DNA of 12,524 bases from CAZAFL01 sp964484465 (GTDB lineage: Bacteria > Bacteroidota > Ignavibacteria > UBA10030 > SZUA-254): assembly GCA_964484465.1 (NCBI GenBank), contig CAZAFL010000046.1, positions 1 to 12,524 on the forward strand, read 5' to 3'. A model generated the notes under the pieces. It worked only from the letters and a program-made list of their open reading frames with translations. It ran no database searches and had not been told where the DNA came from. The translations under genes and the position numbers were made by a program. This document shows positions 1 through 7,501 of this stretch, piece after piece. Within the stretch, counting starts at the first letter, position 1, and every line of letters begins with the position of its first letter.

Positions 1-324
1 ACCTTTTTCCAATAACTGCATCTACGAGATTGTTATCATTTAGTTACAAACTAGATCGATAATAATAAATAGTTCCTCTTTAAATTGCATGGCGGTTCAA
101 TTCCCCCCTGTCCACTTTGGTTCAACGCGTTTTACAAGAAGTGTTTGCAGTTACTCAGCTGCCGAGACTTTTGTAGTTTTAAGAGGTAACAAACGTGTCT
201 TTTGACCTGCCCCCGTTTTATGTATCAACCTGGAATTGAGTAGTTTTCGTATTGGGAAGTTCATCGGAACGGTTTCACCTTAGGGACATGCAGGCTTTGT
301 GTTGAGAAGATAAAACAATTCCTC
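1..324. other. AT-rich stretch with no recognisable gene
   Basis: I see no convincing reading frame on either strand: stops are frequent in all three plus frames near the left edge (for example within the first 65 bases). No tRNA, terminator hairpin or repeat array is evident. By analogy with the other two HTH copies, a minus-strand comM fragment would be expected immediately upstream of the decayed HTH gene that begins near 325. I could not recognise one here, so it is either absent or decayed beyond recognition by eye. Confidence 0.5.
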
Positions 325-753
325 AGGGTTACGTTACATTTCTGCGATGTCACTCTTATTGCGAAAAAGCCACTTTCTGATTTATAACCAAGAATCCTCC
401 AAACCATAGGTGACCACATCAGAAAAAAACGACTAGATTTGAAATTCTATTAAAAGGACGTTGCTAAATTAATAGGAATCGATACGAACTCGATCACAAA
501 TTGGGAGAAGAATCATTCCAACCCTGGATTGTATCTCTTGCCCAAAATCATCAAATTTCTGGGATACGATCCGTTACAAAGCAAGGCAACTTCTCTTGGT
601 GAGAAGATCAAACAATATAGGATAAAAAAAGGATTGAGCTTAAGAAAAATGGCTGAACAATTGGGGATAGAACCTGGTACGCTTGCGAGGTGTGAAAGAG
701 GGACAGGAAGCCTACGTATGAGAACTATTGATAAGTTAAAGAAAATTGAATAG
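325..753 (+). pseudogene. Decayed double-HTH (Xre-like) regulator, module copy A
   Basis: Read in one frame from 325, this translates to a relative of the HTH proteins at 3588 and 10199: V-T-L-H-F, then T-L-I-A-K-K-P, matches their N-termini residue by residue (VALPF, LRARKP), followed by GDHIRKKRLDL, SITNWEKN, then a second HTH with GLSLRKMAEQLGI. It is broken three ways. The position of the usual start ATG is AGG (325-327). A TAA at 385-387 replaces the tyrosine of the conserved Y-P-E. A TAA at 451-453 replaces the glutamine of the conserved Q-K-(E/D)-V. The second half (about 454-753) is still open and could only be expressed from a weak start such as the TTG at 529. In intact relatives the role would be sequence-specific DNA binding. 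It ends 24 bp before the hydrolase gene, on the same strand. Confidence 0.8.
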
Positions 754-765
754 ATTTGAACCTTT

Positions 766-771
766 GAAAGG
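766..771 (+). promoter_or_regulatory. Ribosome binding site for the hydrolase gene
   Basis: GAAAGG lies six bases before the GTG at 778. It supports that GTG as the start; no ATG in the same frame lies near it, and the translated N-terminus is a good signal peptide. Confidence 0.55.
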
Positions 772-777
772 CTGATT

Positions 778-3051
778 GTGAAATCATTCTTTGTTGTTCT
801 TTGTCTCTGCTCTGCAGCAGTCTCTCATAGTCAGCAAGTGTACTATCCAAGGAGCAATTACCGTGATAGTATTGTGCTCGCAAGAACAGTTCCTCTCCTT
901 GCAGCTACGTTGAAGGATCGCTACAGTAATATCGACTCGACAAGTTATTATGAAACAGAATTGCGCCTACAAACGCTTGCCCGAGACTATTCCCATGCCC
1001 TCCAATCGCTTGACAGGTCCATCCGGTTCTCTGTGCCGGATACTGCCAACTGGCCGGGGATGGGATTCGGATTCCGATCGTATCTTCTAACAATGTTACA
1101 ACTTGAGAAGGATGGAATCACATCTTTCGAAAAGAAATATACGAATGTGTTCATTCAGCAATATTCGGCTCTTTCGGATGTCGGGGGGAAAACGTATTCA
1201 CAGAGCGTATGGGCGGAACTCTCTTTGAGAAGTTTTCATCCGGATGTTCTCAGGAAAGAATACCAGGAACAGATTACAAGACTCGACAGTTCACGTTCCG
1301 ACAGTATATCACTGGGGGATGCCATATCCTTCTGCCGGGCATATTGTAACTGGCGTGTGTACGATGCAATCGGAGATCTTTCGGCACGATTGATGAATGA
1401 AGTGGAAAAGGTGCGCTACGATTGGAATGACAGTGTCTTGGTGAAAACGCCTGACGGCGGAACCATATCTCTCCGGTGGGTTCGGAAGAGGACTCCGACG
1501 GGGCCTCAGCCGGTTGCCCTCAAATATACCATTTACCCTTATGATAATCATGTCTTTTTGAGGGATGCTGCTCAGCGTGGTTACGTCGGCGTTGTTGCGT
1601 ACACGCGAGGCAAGCTCTTCAGTGACAATGACGTTGAGCCATTCGAACATGACGCGAAAGACGCACACACCATCATTGATTGGATCAGCAAACAGCCCTG
1701 GTGCAACGGCAAGATCGGTATGTACGGCGGAAGCTACGCAGGTTTTTCACAATGGAGCGCAACAAAATATTTGCATCCGGCTCTTAAAACAATTGTTCCA
1801 CAGGTTGCGGTCGGTATCGGCGTCGATTATCCGATGGAGAATAATGTCCTGATGAATTACGGTCTTCGATGGCTTCATTATGTCATGAATAACAAAACCA
1901 TCGATGAGAGTGATTTCCGAGATGATGAAAAATGGGATAGTGTCTACGGAAAATGGTACACGAGCGGGCGACCCATCCGTGCACTCGACACTCTCGATGG
2001 AAGACCAAACGCGATTTTCCAGCGATGGCTGGATCATCCTTCCTACGACGAATACTGGAAAAACATGACGCCGCAACCCGAAGAGTTTTCAGGAATCAAT
2101 ATCCCGGTGCTCACGATAACGGGATACTGGGATGACGACCAGCTCGGTGCGATGTACTATTTCAGGGAACATTACGCCTGGAACAATGCCGCGAACCATT
2201 GTCTGCTCGTTGGTCCGTATGACCATGGCGGAGCTCAGTTCAGTCCGGTAGTCCAACTCAGTGGATACAGGATCGATGCGGTCGCGAACATTCCCATCTA
2301 TCAACTTGTCTTTCAGTGGTTCGACTACGTGATGAAAGATAGCTCACGTCCGGCGATTCTTTCCGATAAGGTCAATTTTGAAGTGATGGGAGAAAACAAA
2401 TGGAGGCACGTTTCCTCACTCGAGAAAATGAGCAACAGTTCCATGGTGTTTTACCTCTCCAGTGATACAACCGGCAATTCTTATAAACTTCTCTCTTCGA
2501 GACCATCGCAGAAGAAATATATTGTCGAGAACGTTGATTTTCGCGATCGAAGCGACACTCTCACAAAAGAAAGCGATCTACTGGTAGACACGGTTTTACA
2601 ACACGAAAAAAAACTGGTTTTCATGACCGAACCTCTCGATCATCAAATATCAATAGCTGGATCATTTCAGGGACATTTTAATGTATCCATCAATAAAAAG
2701 GATATAGATATCGTAGCCGATCTTTATGCTCAAACGCCTGACCGGAAATACTTTCGATTAAATAATGAAATTCACCAGCGCGCGAGCTATGCAAAGGATC
2801 GATCTACGCGGCATCTTTTGAAACCCGGTGTTGTTGAACAGATCGATCTCATGCACACATTCATAACTTGCATTCAATTGCCGAAAGGGAGCCGACTGAT
2901 ATTCATGCTTGGAGTGAACAAGAATCGCCGTTGGCAGATCAATTACGGAACAGGTAAAAACGTCAGCGATGAATCGATAGCAGATGCGGGTGAACCACTT
3001 TGCGTCAAATGGTATACTGATAGTTATATACAGATTCCGATCATAAAATAG
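778..3051 (+). CDS. Secreted CocE/NonD family serine hydrolase (peptidase S15-like)
   Basis: A 757-residue alpha/beta hydrolase of the X-Pro dipeptidyl-peptidase/cocaine esterase family, which hydrolyses acyl-ester or X-Pro peptide bonds through a Ser-Asp-His triad. The nucleophile motif GGSYAG gives Ser319. GYWDDD after a hydrophobic strand gives Asp452 as the likely acid. GPYDHGG gives His483. Residues from about 560 on fit the C-terminal jelly-roll domain of the family. The GTG start is followed by a signal peptide (MKSFFVVLCLCSAAVSHSQ), so the enzyme is exported; the cysteines do not form a proper lipobox. Roughly 200 residues precede the catalytic core, which makes it longer than classical CocE esterases; I do not recognise that extension. 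It stands alone between a decayed HTH gene and a convergent comM fragment. Substrate cannot be told; family assignment is firm from the triad. Confidence 0.9.
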   Translation: MKSFFVVLCLCSAAVSHSQQVYYPRSNYRDSIVLARTVPLLAATLKDRYSNIDSTSYYETELRLQTLARDYSHALQSLDRSIRFSVPDTANWPGMGFGFRSYLLTMLQLEKDGITSFEKKYTNVFIQQYSALSDVGGKTYSQSVWAELSLRSFHPDVLRKEYQEQITRLDSSRSDSISLGDAISFCRAYCNWRVYDAIGDLSARLMNEVEKVRYDWNDSVLVKTPDGGTISLRWVRKRTPTGPQPVALKYTIYPYDNHVFLRDAAQRGYVGVVAYTRGKLFSDNDVEPFEHDAKDAHTIIDWISKQPWCNGKIGMYGGSYAGFSQWSATKYLHPALKTIVPQVAVGIGVDYPMENNVLMNYGLRWLHYVMNNKTIDESDFRDDEKWDSVYGKWYTSGRPIRALDTLDGRPNAIFQRWLDHPSYDEYWKNMTPQPEEFSGINIPVLTITGYWDDDQLGAMYYFREHYAWNNAANHCLLVGPYDHGGAQFSPVVQLSGYRIDAVANIPIYQLVFQWFDYVMKDSSRPAILSDKVNFEVMGENKWRHVSSLEKMSNSSMVFYLSSDTTGNSYKLLSSRPSQKKYIVENVDFRDRSDTLTKESDLLVDTVLQHEKKLVFMTEPLDHQISIAGSFQGHFNVSINKKDIDIVADLYAQTPDRKYFRLNNEIHQRASYAKDRSTRHLLKPGVVEQIDLMHTFITCIQLPKGSRLIFMLGVNKNRRWQINYGTGKNVSDESIADAGEPLCVKWYTDSYIQIPIIK

Positions 3052-3102
3052 TCGTGTCATCGGCCAGTATTTTGATTAGGATGAAACAATCTGAAAGCTT
3101 TT

Positions 3103-3603
3103 TTACGAGTTCCACAGTTCCCTGTCCAAACTCCTGTACTGAATTGCCTCGCTGATGTGTTCTGGGCGGATATCCGATGAAGAAGATAAATCTGCAATAG
3201 TGCGTGCCACTTTCAGTATGCGATCGTAGGCTCGTGCCGATAATCCCAGTATTGTAATTGCCATCTTCAATAAATCTTCTCCCGAAGCGTCGAGCTTACA
3301 ATAGTTCTGAATATCTTTCGACTGCATATCAGCATTGCTATACATTCCTTTCCGACCTGAAAATCTCTTCATCTGAATTTCCCGTGCGGCAACAACCGTT
3401 CTCGAATCTGCTGAGAAGTTTCACCTGCGGCTTTACTGCTGAGTTCTTTGTATTTCACGGCAGGTACTTCAATGTGAAGATCGATTCTATCGAGGAGCGG
3501 TCCAGATATTTTTGCCATATATTTTTTGAATTTGCATCGGCGTACAGGTGCACTCTTTAGAGGGATCCGAAAAATTTCCGCACAAACATGGTTGCGTTGC
3601 CAT
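3103..3603 (-). pseudogene. comM/yifB 3' fragment (Mg-chelatase-like C-terminal region), two frameshifts, copy B
   Basis: Homologous to the last third of ComM/YifB, a roughly 500-residue AAA+ helicase-like protein related to magnesium chelatase subunit I. The fragment begins at ATG 3603 with MATQPCLCG, matching the native NPCPCG segment, then the C-x-C pair, GPLLDRIDLHIEVP, and the Mg-chelatase C-terminal helices (SARAYDRILKVARTIADL). The ATPase part with Walker A and B is absent, with a stop codon directly before the ATG. Relative to copies C and D it carries one extra base in the T-run at 3522-3527 and one missing base near 3397-3398, so the frame breaks twice. The remaining pieces (residues downstream of each shift) still read well, so the decay is recent. 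It converges on the hydrolase gene, 51 bp apart. Confidence 0.88.
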
Positions 3604-4058
3604 TTACACACCTGGCGCTCCGAGCCAGAAAACCTCCCAATCCAGCGTATCCTGAGCACCTCTTAACTTTGGGTGACCACATCAGGCAGCGACGACTCGA
3701 CCTCGGGTTACTCCAGAAGGAGGTCGCGGTAAGAGTCAATGCAACTACCTCGACGGTTACCAACTGGGAAAAGAACCGAACTGCCCCTCGGCTCAAATTC
3801 CTACCCAAGGTGTTCGAATTCCTTAACTATAGATCCTTGCAAGATAACGCTCCTAACCTTTCGGCGCGTGTTAAGCGGTTTAGGATAAAAAATGAATTGA
3901 GTCTAAGGAAAATGGCGAAATTGGCAGGAGTTGACCCTGCGAGCTTAAGCCGTTTGGAGAAAAGCAAAAGCAAAAGCTTCCATTCGACTGTTAAGAAAGT
4001 ATTGACATTCTTAGATGACGAGATACTGATAAGACAAAGATTTTTACAGATCGATTAG
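3588..4058 (+). CDS. Double helix-turn-helix (Xre-like) DNA-binding protein, copy B
   Basis: A 156-residue protein with two HTH domains: residues about 28-82 (GDHIRQRRLDL, then TVTNWEKNR, the typical recognition-helix end of Xre/Cro domains) and about 92-145 (FRIKNELSLRKMAKLAGVD, then SLSRLEK). It is the only full-length copy in the window and should bind DNA. No Shine-Dalgarno is visible before ATG 3588. The start is chosen because the N-terminus MVALPF and the flanking DNA are conserved with the copy at 10199. Its first 16 bases overlap the start of the comM fragment on the other strand, so its promoter and leader must lie inside that fragment. It lies 142 bp upstream of chrA on the same strand. 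Small multi-copy proteins of this kind are, to my knowledge, common in Bacteroidota and Acidobacteriota; targets are unknown. Confidence 0.85.
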   Translation: MVALPFTHLALRARKPPNPAYPEHLLTLGDHIRQRRLDLGLLQKEVAVRVNATTSTVTNWEKNRTAPRLKFLPKVFEFLNYRSLQDNAPNLSARVKRFRIKNELSLRKMAKLAGVDPASLSRLEKSKSKSFHSTVKKVLTFLDDEILIRQRFLQID

Positions 4059-4147
4059 ATGCTCAGTCCGCAATATGTTCTACATATCAGAATAGTTGAT
4101 TCGAGGGACTTGGATTTATGTATTATCGACGATATATTGCAATACAA

Positions 4148-4184
4148 TTGACAGTCGACTAACATTGTGAAGAGATTATATTTG
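4148..4184 (+). promoter_or_regulatory. Possible promoter of the chrA operon
   Basis: In the 142-bp gap before chrA, TTGACA (4148-4153) resembles a -35 box, and TATATTTG (4177-4184) fits TAnnTTTG, the -7 consensus described for Bacteroidota. The spacing between them (23 bases) is longer than ideal, so one of the two may be chance. It is the only promoter-like pair I find between the HTH gene and chrA. Confidence 0.25.
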
Positions 4185-4200
4185 CTCCAAGCGATGCACT

Positions 4201-5394
4201 ATGAGCAACAGAGACTTGGAAAAGAGAGAACAAGCTATTTTGTCTGATCTCAAAGGTTATTCTCTTCGAGATCTCGTATTTTATTTCCTGAAACTCGGAA
4301 CGATTGGATTCGGGGGTCCCATAGCTCTGGTGGGTTACATGGAACGAGACTTGGTTGAAGAGCGGCAATGGATCTCTAAAGATCAGTATATCCGGGGCTT
4401 GGCACTTGCACAACTTGCACCGGGTCCTCTCGCGGCACAGCTTGCGATGTACATCGGTTATTTGAGAAACGGTTTTATTGGTGCAACACTTATTGGAGTT
4501 GCGTTCATCCTTCCTTCGTTTCTCATGGTTGTCCTTCTTGGAATGTTGTATGTTCTGTATGGCGGCCTCGAATGGATGCAGGCCGTCTTCTACGGCATCG
4601 GCGCAGCCGTCATTGGTATTATCGTCAAGTCGGCGTACAAGCTGGCAAGGAACACTCTCAAAAATAAAAAGTTGCTGTGGGGTATCTTCATCGTGATGTG
4701 CGCGGTCACTGCACTTGAAGAACGAGAGATCGTGTGGCTTTTTATCCTCTCCGGCATCATTGCTCTATTTGTACTTGCCCCGCCAAAAGTATTCCTGAAC
4801 CGCGCGCATAGTCTCGCATTACCTGTAGGCACGGTTCTCTTCCAGCTCCCGGCTCTTTCCAATTCTTCCTCGTTTGCAAGCATTCTTCTCTATTTTGCCA
4901 AAGCCGGTGCGTTTGTCTTCGGAAGCGGACTTGCAGTTGTACCTTTCCTTCACGGCGGTGTTGTACAACAGTATCATTGGCTCAACGAGCATCAGTTTCT
5001 CGATGCTGTCGCCGTCGCAATGATTACACCGGGTCCGGTTGTGATTACTGTCGGATTTATTGGCTATCTCGTTGGGAATTTGCCTGGTGCGATCGCCGCA
5101 GCTCTCGGAGTATTTCTTCCAGTTTGGCTCGTCGTCGTTATCTTGACACCGTACTATGAACGATTTGCGAAAAACCCTCAAGTGTTTGCATTTGTCGAGG
5201 GTGTAACGTCGGCAGCAACAGGAGCCATTGCCGGCGCTGTTATCGTTCTGGGTCGTCGGGCAATTTCGGATATTCCCACGGCAGTCATTGCCGCGGCGAC
5301 GTTGGTAGTCTTAATACGTTTCAAAGTTCCGGAACCAATTATTGTTATTATCGCAGGCCTATTGGGACTTCTGTTATTTCATTTTAGAGTTTGA
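4201..5394 (+). CDS. chrA: ChrA chromate transporter (CHR family, two-domain form)
   Basis: A 397-residue inner-membrane protein of the CHR family, which exports chromate (or takes part in sulfate-like anion movement) using the membrane potential. It has the duplicated architecture of long-chain ChrA. The N-terminal half (about 22-195) carries GFGGP (36-40), the ERDLVEERQWIS loop and APGPLA (73-78). The C-terminal half (about 228-395) carries FVFGSGLAV (239-246), LNEHQFLDA (261-269) and TPGPVVIT (276-283). About ten hydrophobic segments are visible. Length is typical. There is no clear Shine-Dalgarno; an ATG at 4194 is out of frame, so 4201 is the best start. The stop is 68 bp before the DUF1259 start, suggesting a shared transcript. 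Actual substrate is not provable from sequence, as some CHR members do not confer chromate resistance. Confidence 0.93.
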   Translation: MSNRDLEKREQAILSDLKGYSLRDLVFYFLKLGTIGFGGPIALVGYMERDLVEERQWISKDQYIRGLALAQLAPGPLAAQLAMYIGYLRNGFIGATLIGVAFILPSFLMVVLLGMLYVLYGGLEWMQAVFYGIGAAVIGIIVKSAYKLARNTLKNKKLLWGIFIVMCAVTALEEREIVWLFILSGIIALFVLAPPKVFLNRAHSLALPVGTVLFQLPALSNSSSFASILLYFAKAGAFVFGSGLAVVPFLHGGVVQQYHWLNEHQFLDAVAVAMITPGPVVITVGFIGYLVGNLPGAIAAALGVFLPVWLVVVILTPYYERFAKNPQVFAFVEGVTSAATGAIAGAVIVLGRRAISDIPTAVIAAATLVVLIRFKVPEPIIVIIAGLLGLLLFHFRV

Positions 5395-5450
5395 TTTGTG
5401 CTAAGGACGAAATTCAGATGCGTTATTCAAAATGCCCCTATGAAACAACG

Positions 5451-5457
5451 AAAGGAG
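5451..5457 (+). promoter_or_regulatory. Ribosome binding site deciding the DUF1259 start
   Basis: AAAGGAG sits five bases before ATG 5463, the best Shine-Dalgarno in the window. It decides against the in-frame TTG at 5391 (which overlaps the chrA stop) as the start of the DUF1259 gene. Confidence 0.75.
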
Positions 5458-5462
5458 AAACA

Positions 5463-6425
5463 ATGAAATCAAAAAGTTTGCAAAGGTCGATTGCGGTTGT
5501 ATTTGCAGTTCTTGCGATGGCGACACCTCCTCTTCTATCACAGGAGATGCCGAAAGAATATCAAGATGTTCTTGACCATCTAGGCAAAAAAGGTGATTTC
5601 AAAGATAATGTCTTAAAAGTAAATATCCCGAGAAACGATCTCAAAGTAACTGTGGCAGGGGTTGAAACACCAACACCCTTTGGTTTTGGAGGTTGGATTG
5701 CAATGACTAAAGGCGATCATGACATGGACGTCATGATGGGAGATTTTGTCCTGCTTCAAGACGAGGTGAATCCGGTGATGTCAGCACTTCTCGACAATGG
5801 TCTTGAAGTTACGGCGCTTCACAATCATTTCTTCTGGGATGAACCTCACATCTATTTCATGCACGTTCACGGTCACGGTAAATCCGCCGACCTCGCTCGT
5901 AGAATAAAACCTGCTATCGATCTCATTGGTAAAGATATCCCGACTGATTTGAAACAGAAAAACATGGATGCCAATAAAGCAATTCTACCGAGTAAGCTGG
6001 ATACTGCGAAGTTATCGAAAATCATTGGACACAGCGGCGATCAAAATGGCCCAGTGTACAAAATTACAATAGGACGTAGTGACGTTAAATTGAAAGAAAT
6101 GGGGGCTGTGATTAACGCTCGAATGGGATTGAACACATGGGCGGCGTTTTTCGGTTCCGATGAAAATGCTGCCATCGCCGGCGATGTAGCGATGCTTGAA
6201 GGTGAGGTGACTTCCGTACTAAAAGCACTCCGAACTCATGGATTGAACATCGTTGCGATTCACCACCACATGACGGGTTCGCGTCCGATGGTCATATTTC
6301 TCCATTATTGGGGAACTGGTCCTGCAGAGAAACTCGCCGCCGGGTTTAGAGCCGCGCTTAATGAACTTGGGAAATCGACCTCCAAGATGAAGGACATGGA
6401 GGAAGATGAAGACGATGATGAATAA
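5463..6425 (+). CDS. Exported DUF1259 (LppY/LpqO family) protein with two domain repeats
   Basis: A 320-residue protein starting at ATG 5463 with a signal peptide (residues about 1-27, core AVVFAVLAMA), so periplasmic or extracellular. Two DUF1259 domains follow, about 35-160 and 182-305. Each runs through a GW/WAAF strand, a GD-(F/V)-x-(L/M)-L-x-(D/G)-EV segment, and L(E/N)(V)(T/V)A-(L/I)-H with a cluster of histidines: H120, H122, H129, H134, H136, H138 in the first; H267-H269 and H281 in the second. The histidine clusters suggest metal or anion binding; that is inference, as no function is established for the family that I know of. A very acidic tail (KMKDMEEDEDDDE) ends the protein, and its GATGATGATG coding run contains the next gene's start codons. 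Its position directly after chrA suggests a periplasmic helper for anion transport. Confidence 0.88.
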   Translation: MKSKSLQRSIAVVFAVLAMATPPLLSQEMPKEYQDVLDHLGKKGDFKDNVLKVNIPRNDLKVTVAGVETPTPFGFGGWIAMTKGDHDMDVMMGDFVLLQDEVNPVMSALLDNGLEVTALHNHFFWDEPHIYFMHVHGHGKSADLARRIKPAIDLIGKDIPTDLKQKNMDANKAILPSKLDTAKLSKIIGHSGDQNGPVYKITIGRSDVKLKEMGAVINARMGLNTWAAFFGSDENAAIAGDVAMLEGEVTSVLKALRTHGLNIVAIHHHMTGSRPMVIFLHYWGTGPAEKLAAGFRAALNELGKSTSKMKDMEEDEDDDE

Positions 6426-7458
6426 CAAATTGGACGGTGAATATCGAGAACTTATCATCTTATTAACGAAGCTGACATTGCTAATTCTTTGTACGGCATT
6501 AATCACGACCTCATCAGAGAGCCAAGGTAGGGAGGAGACAATCCTGAAAAAGACAAAAAACATTTTACTCCCGGCCGTTAAAGGTCGCATCGATCATATG
6601 GATATCGACCTTCAGCGGAACCGACTCTTTCTTTCAGCGCTCGGCAATAGCACTGTCGAAGTTATTGACATTGAAAAGAACAAATCTGTCCATTCTATCG
6701 GTGAGCTCAAAGAACCACAGGGTGTTAAATATCTTCCCTCCGTACGGCAAATTGCTGTTGCATGCGGAGGAGATGGAGCTCTGAAATTTTATGACGATAC
6801 TCTATATCGTCTGCAAGAAAATATCGAGCTCGGAGATGACGCCGACAATGTACGTTACGATGCTGAGAAGAATCTGCTCTTCGTTGGGTATGGGAACGGA
6901 GGAATTGCAATCGTTGACGTAATGAGTCGTCAGAAGTTCGGCGATATCCAACTACCTGCGCATCCGGAATCTTTCCAGGTCGATATGGCTTCATCGACTG
7001 CCTTTGTGAATGTACCGGGAGCGGACGCCATCACTGTCCTTGACATTTCGAAGAAGACAGTCAAGTCCACCATTCCGCTTGAGCAGGCAAAATCGAATTT
7101 CCCGATGGCGTTTGATGCAAAGAACCACCGGCTCTTCGTCGGTTGCAGAAACCCCGCTCAACTTTTAGTCTTCAACACGGATTCCAACAGCGTGATTACC
7201 AGTCTTCCCATCAATGGCGATTGTGACGATGTGTTCTGGAATGATAAGACGAAGAATATCTATATCTCCTGCGGTGAGGGGTTTCTTGATGTCATCGATC
7301 AAGTGAACCCAAACAGGTACACTCTCAAATCGAAAATCAAAACGGCTTCCGGTGCTAGGACTGCTCTCTTCGTTCCACAACTCCAACAATTATTTCTCGC
7401 TGTCCCGCACCGTGGAAATCAATCGGCGGCAGTTTGGATTTATGAGGTAAAACCATAA
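6406..7458 (+). CDS. YncE-like exported beta-propeller protein
   Basis: A 350-residue protein with an N-terminal hydrophobic export segment (LIILLTKLTLLILCTALIT) and repeated short strands typical of YVTN/YncE-type propellers: NRLFLSALGNSTVEVIDI, NLLFVGYGNGGIAIVDV, STAFVNVPGADAITVLDI, HRLFVGCRNPAQLLVFN, KNIYISCGEGFLDVID, QLFLAVPHRG. Such proteins are periplasmic or secreted scaffolds, some of them metal- or quinone-associated; no catalytic residues are evident. ATGs at 6406, 6415 and 6418 are all possible starts; GGAGG at 6398-6402 is three bases before the first and twelve before the second, so the exact start is uncertain. The gene overlaps the DUF1259 stop by 20 bp, implying translational coupling and a functional link to DUF1259/ChrA. 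Confidence 0.85.
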   Translation: MKTMMNNKLDGEYRELIILLTKLTLLILCTALITTSSESQGREETILKKTKNILLPAVKGRIDHMDIDLQRNRLFLSALGNSTVEVIDIEKNKSVHSIGELKEPQGVKYLPSVRQIAVACGGDGALKFYDDTLYRLQENIELGDDADNVRYDAEKNLLFVGYGNGGIAIVDVMSRQKFGDIQLPAHPESFQVDMASSTAFVNVPGADAITVLDISKKTVKSTIPLEQAKSNFPMAFDAKNHRLFVGCRNPAQLLVFNTDSNSVITSLPINGDCDDVFWNDKTKNIYISCGEGFLDVIDQVNPNRYTLKSKIKTASGARTALFVPQLQQLFLAVPHRGNQSAAVWIYEVKP

Positions 7459-7501
7459 TTTATGTGCTGCACAAAACTCATCAGAGAAAAATGGACGCCC
7501 A

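Larger units (their letters stand above)
3103..4058. repeat. comM-fragment/HTH repeat module, copy B
   Basis: This is the most complete module: comM fragment on the minus strand (3603 to 3103) and double-HTH gene on the plus strand (3588 to 4058), starts overlapping. A 40-bp core at 3566-3605 spanning both start codons is identical to 10177-10216 in copy C. The right side of the comM fragment is closest to copy D (47 identical bases, 3332-3378 versus 12314-12360). I see no obvious terminal inverted repeats or target duplications at its edges by eye. Confidence 0.8.

Noticed and set aside
91..108. A tRNA T-loop-like GGTTCAATTCCCCCC
   Set aside because: The flanking bases do not form a proper T stem, and no anticodon or D arm lies upstream.
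1309..1668. A 119-residue minus-strand frame inside the hydrolase gene
   Set aside because: It lies opposite well-conserved hydrolase coding sequence, and its translation has no recognisable features; a shadow frame. The same holds for the other frames opposite chrA, DUF5916 and the propeller gene.
3103..4058. A conventional insertion sequence
   Set aside because: No transposase or integrase frame is present, and I see no terminal inverted repeats or target duplications at the module edges.
5391..5462. A longer DUF1259 protein starting at TTG 5391
   Set aside because: It would put 24 residues before a clear signal peptide; ATG 5463 has a strong AAAGGAG at five bases.
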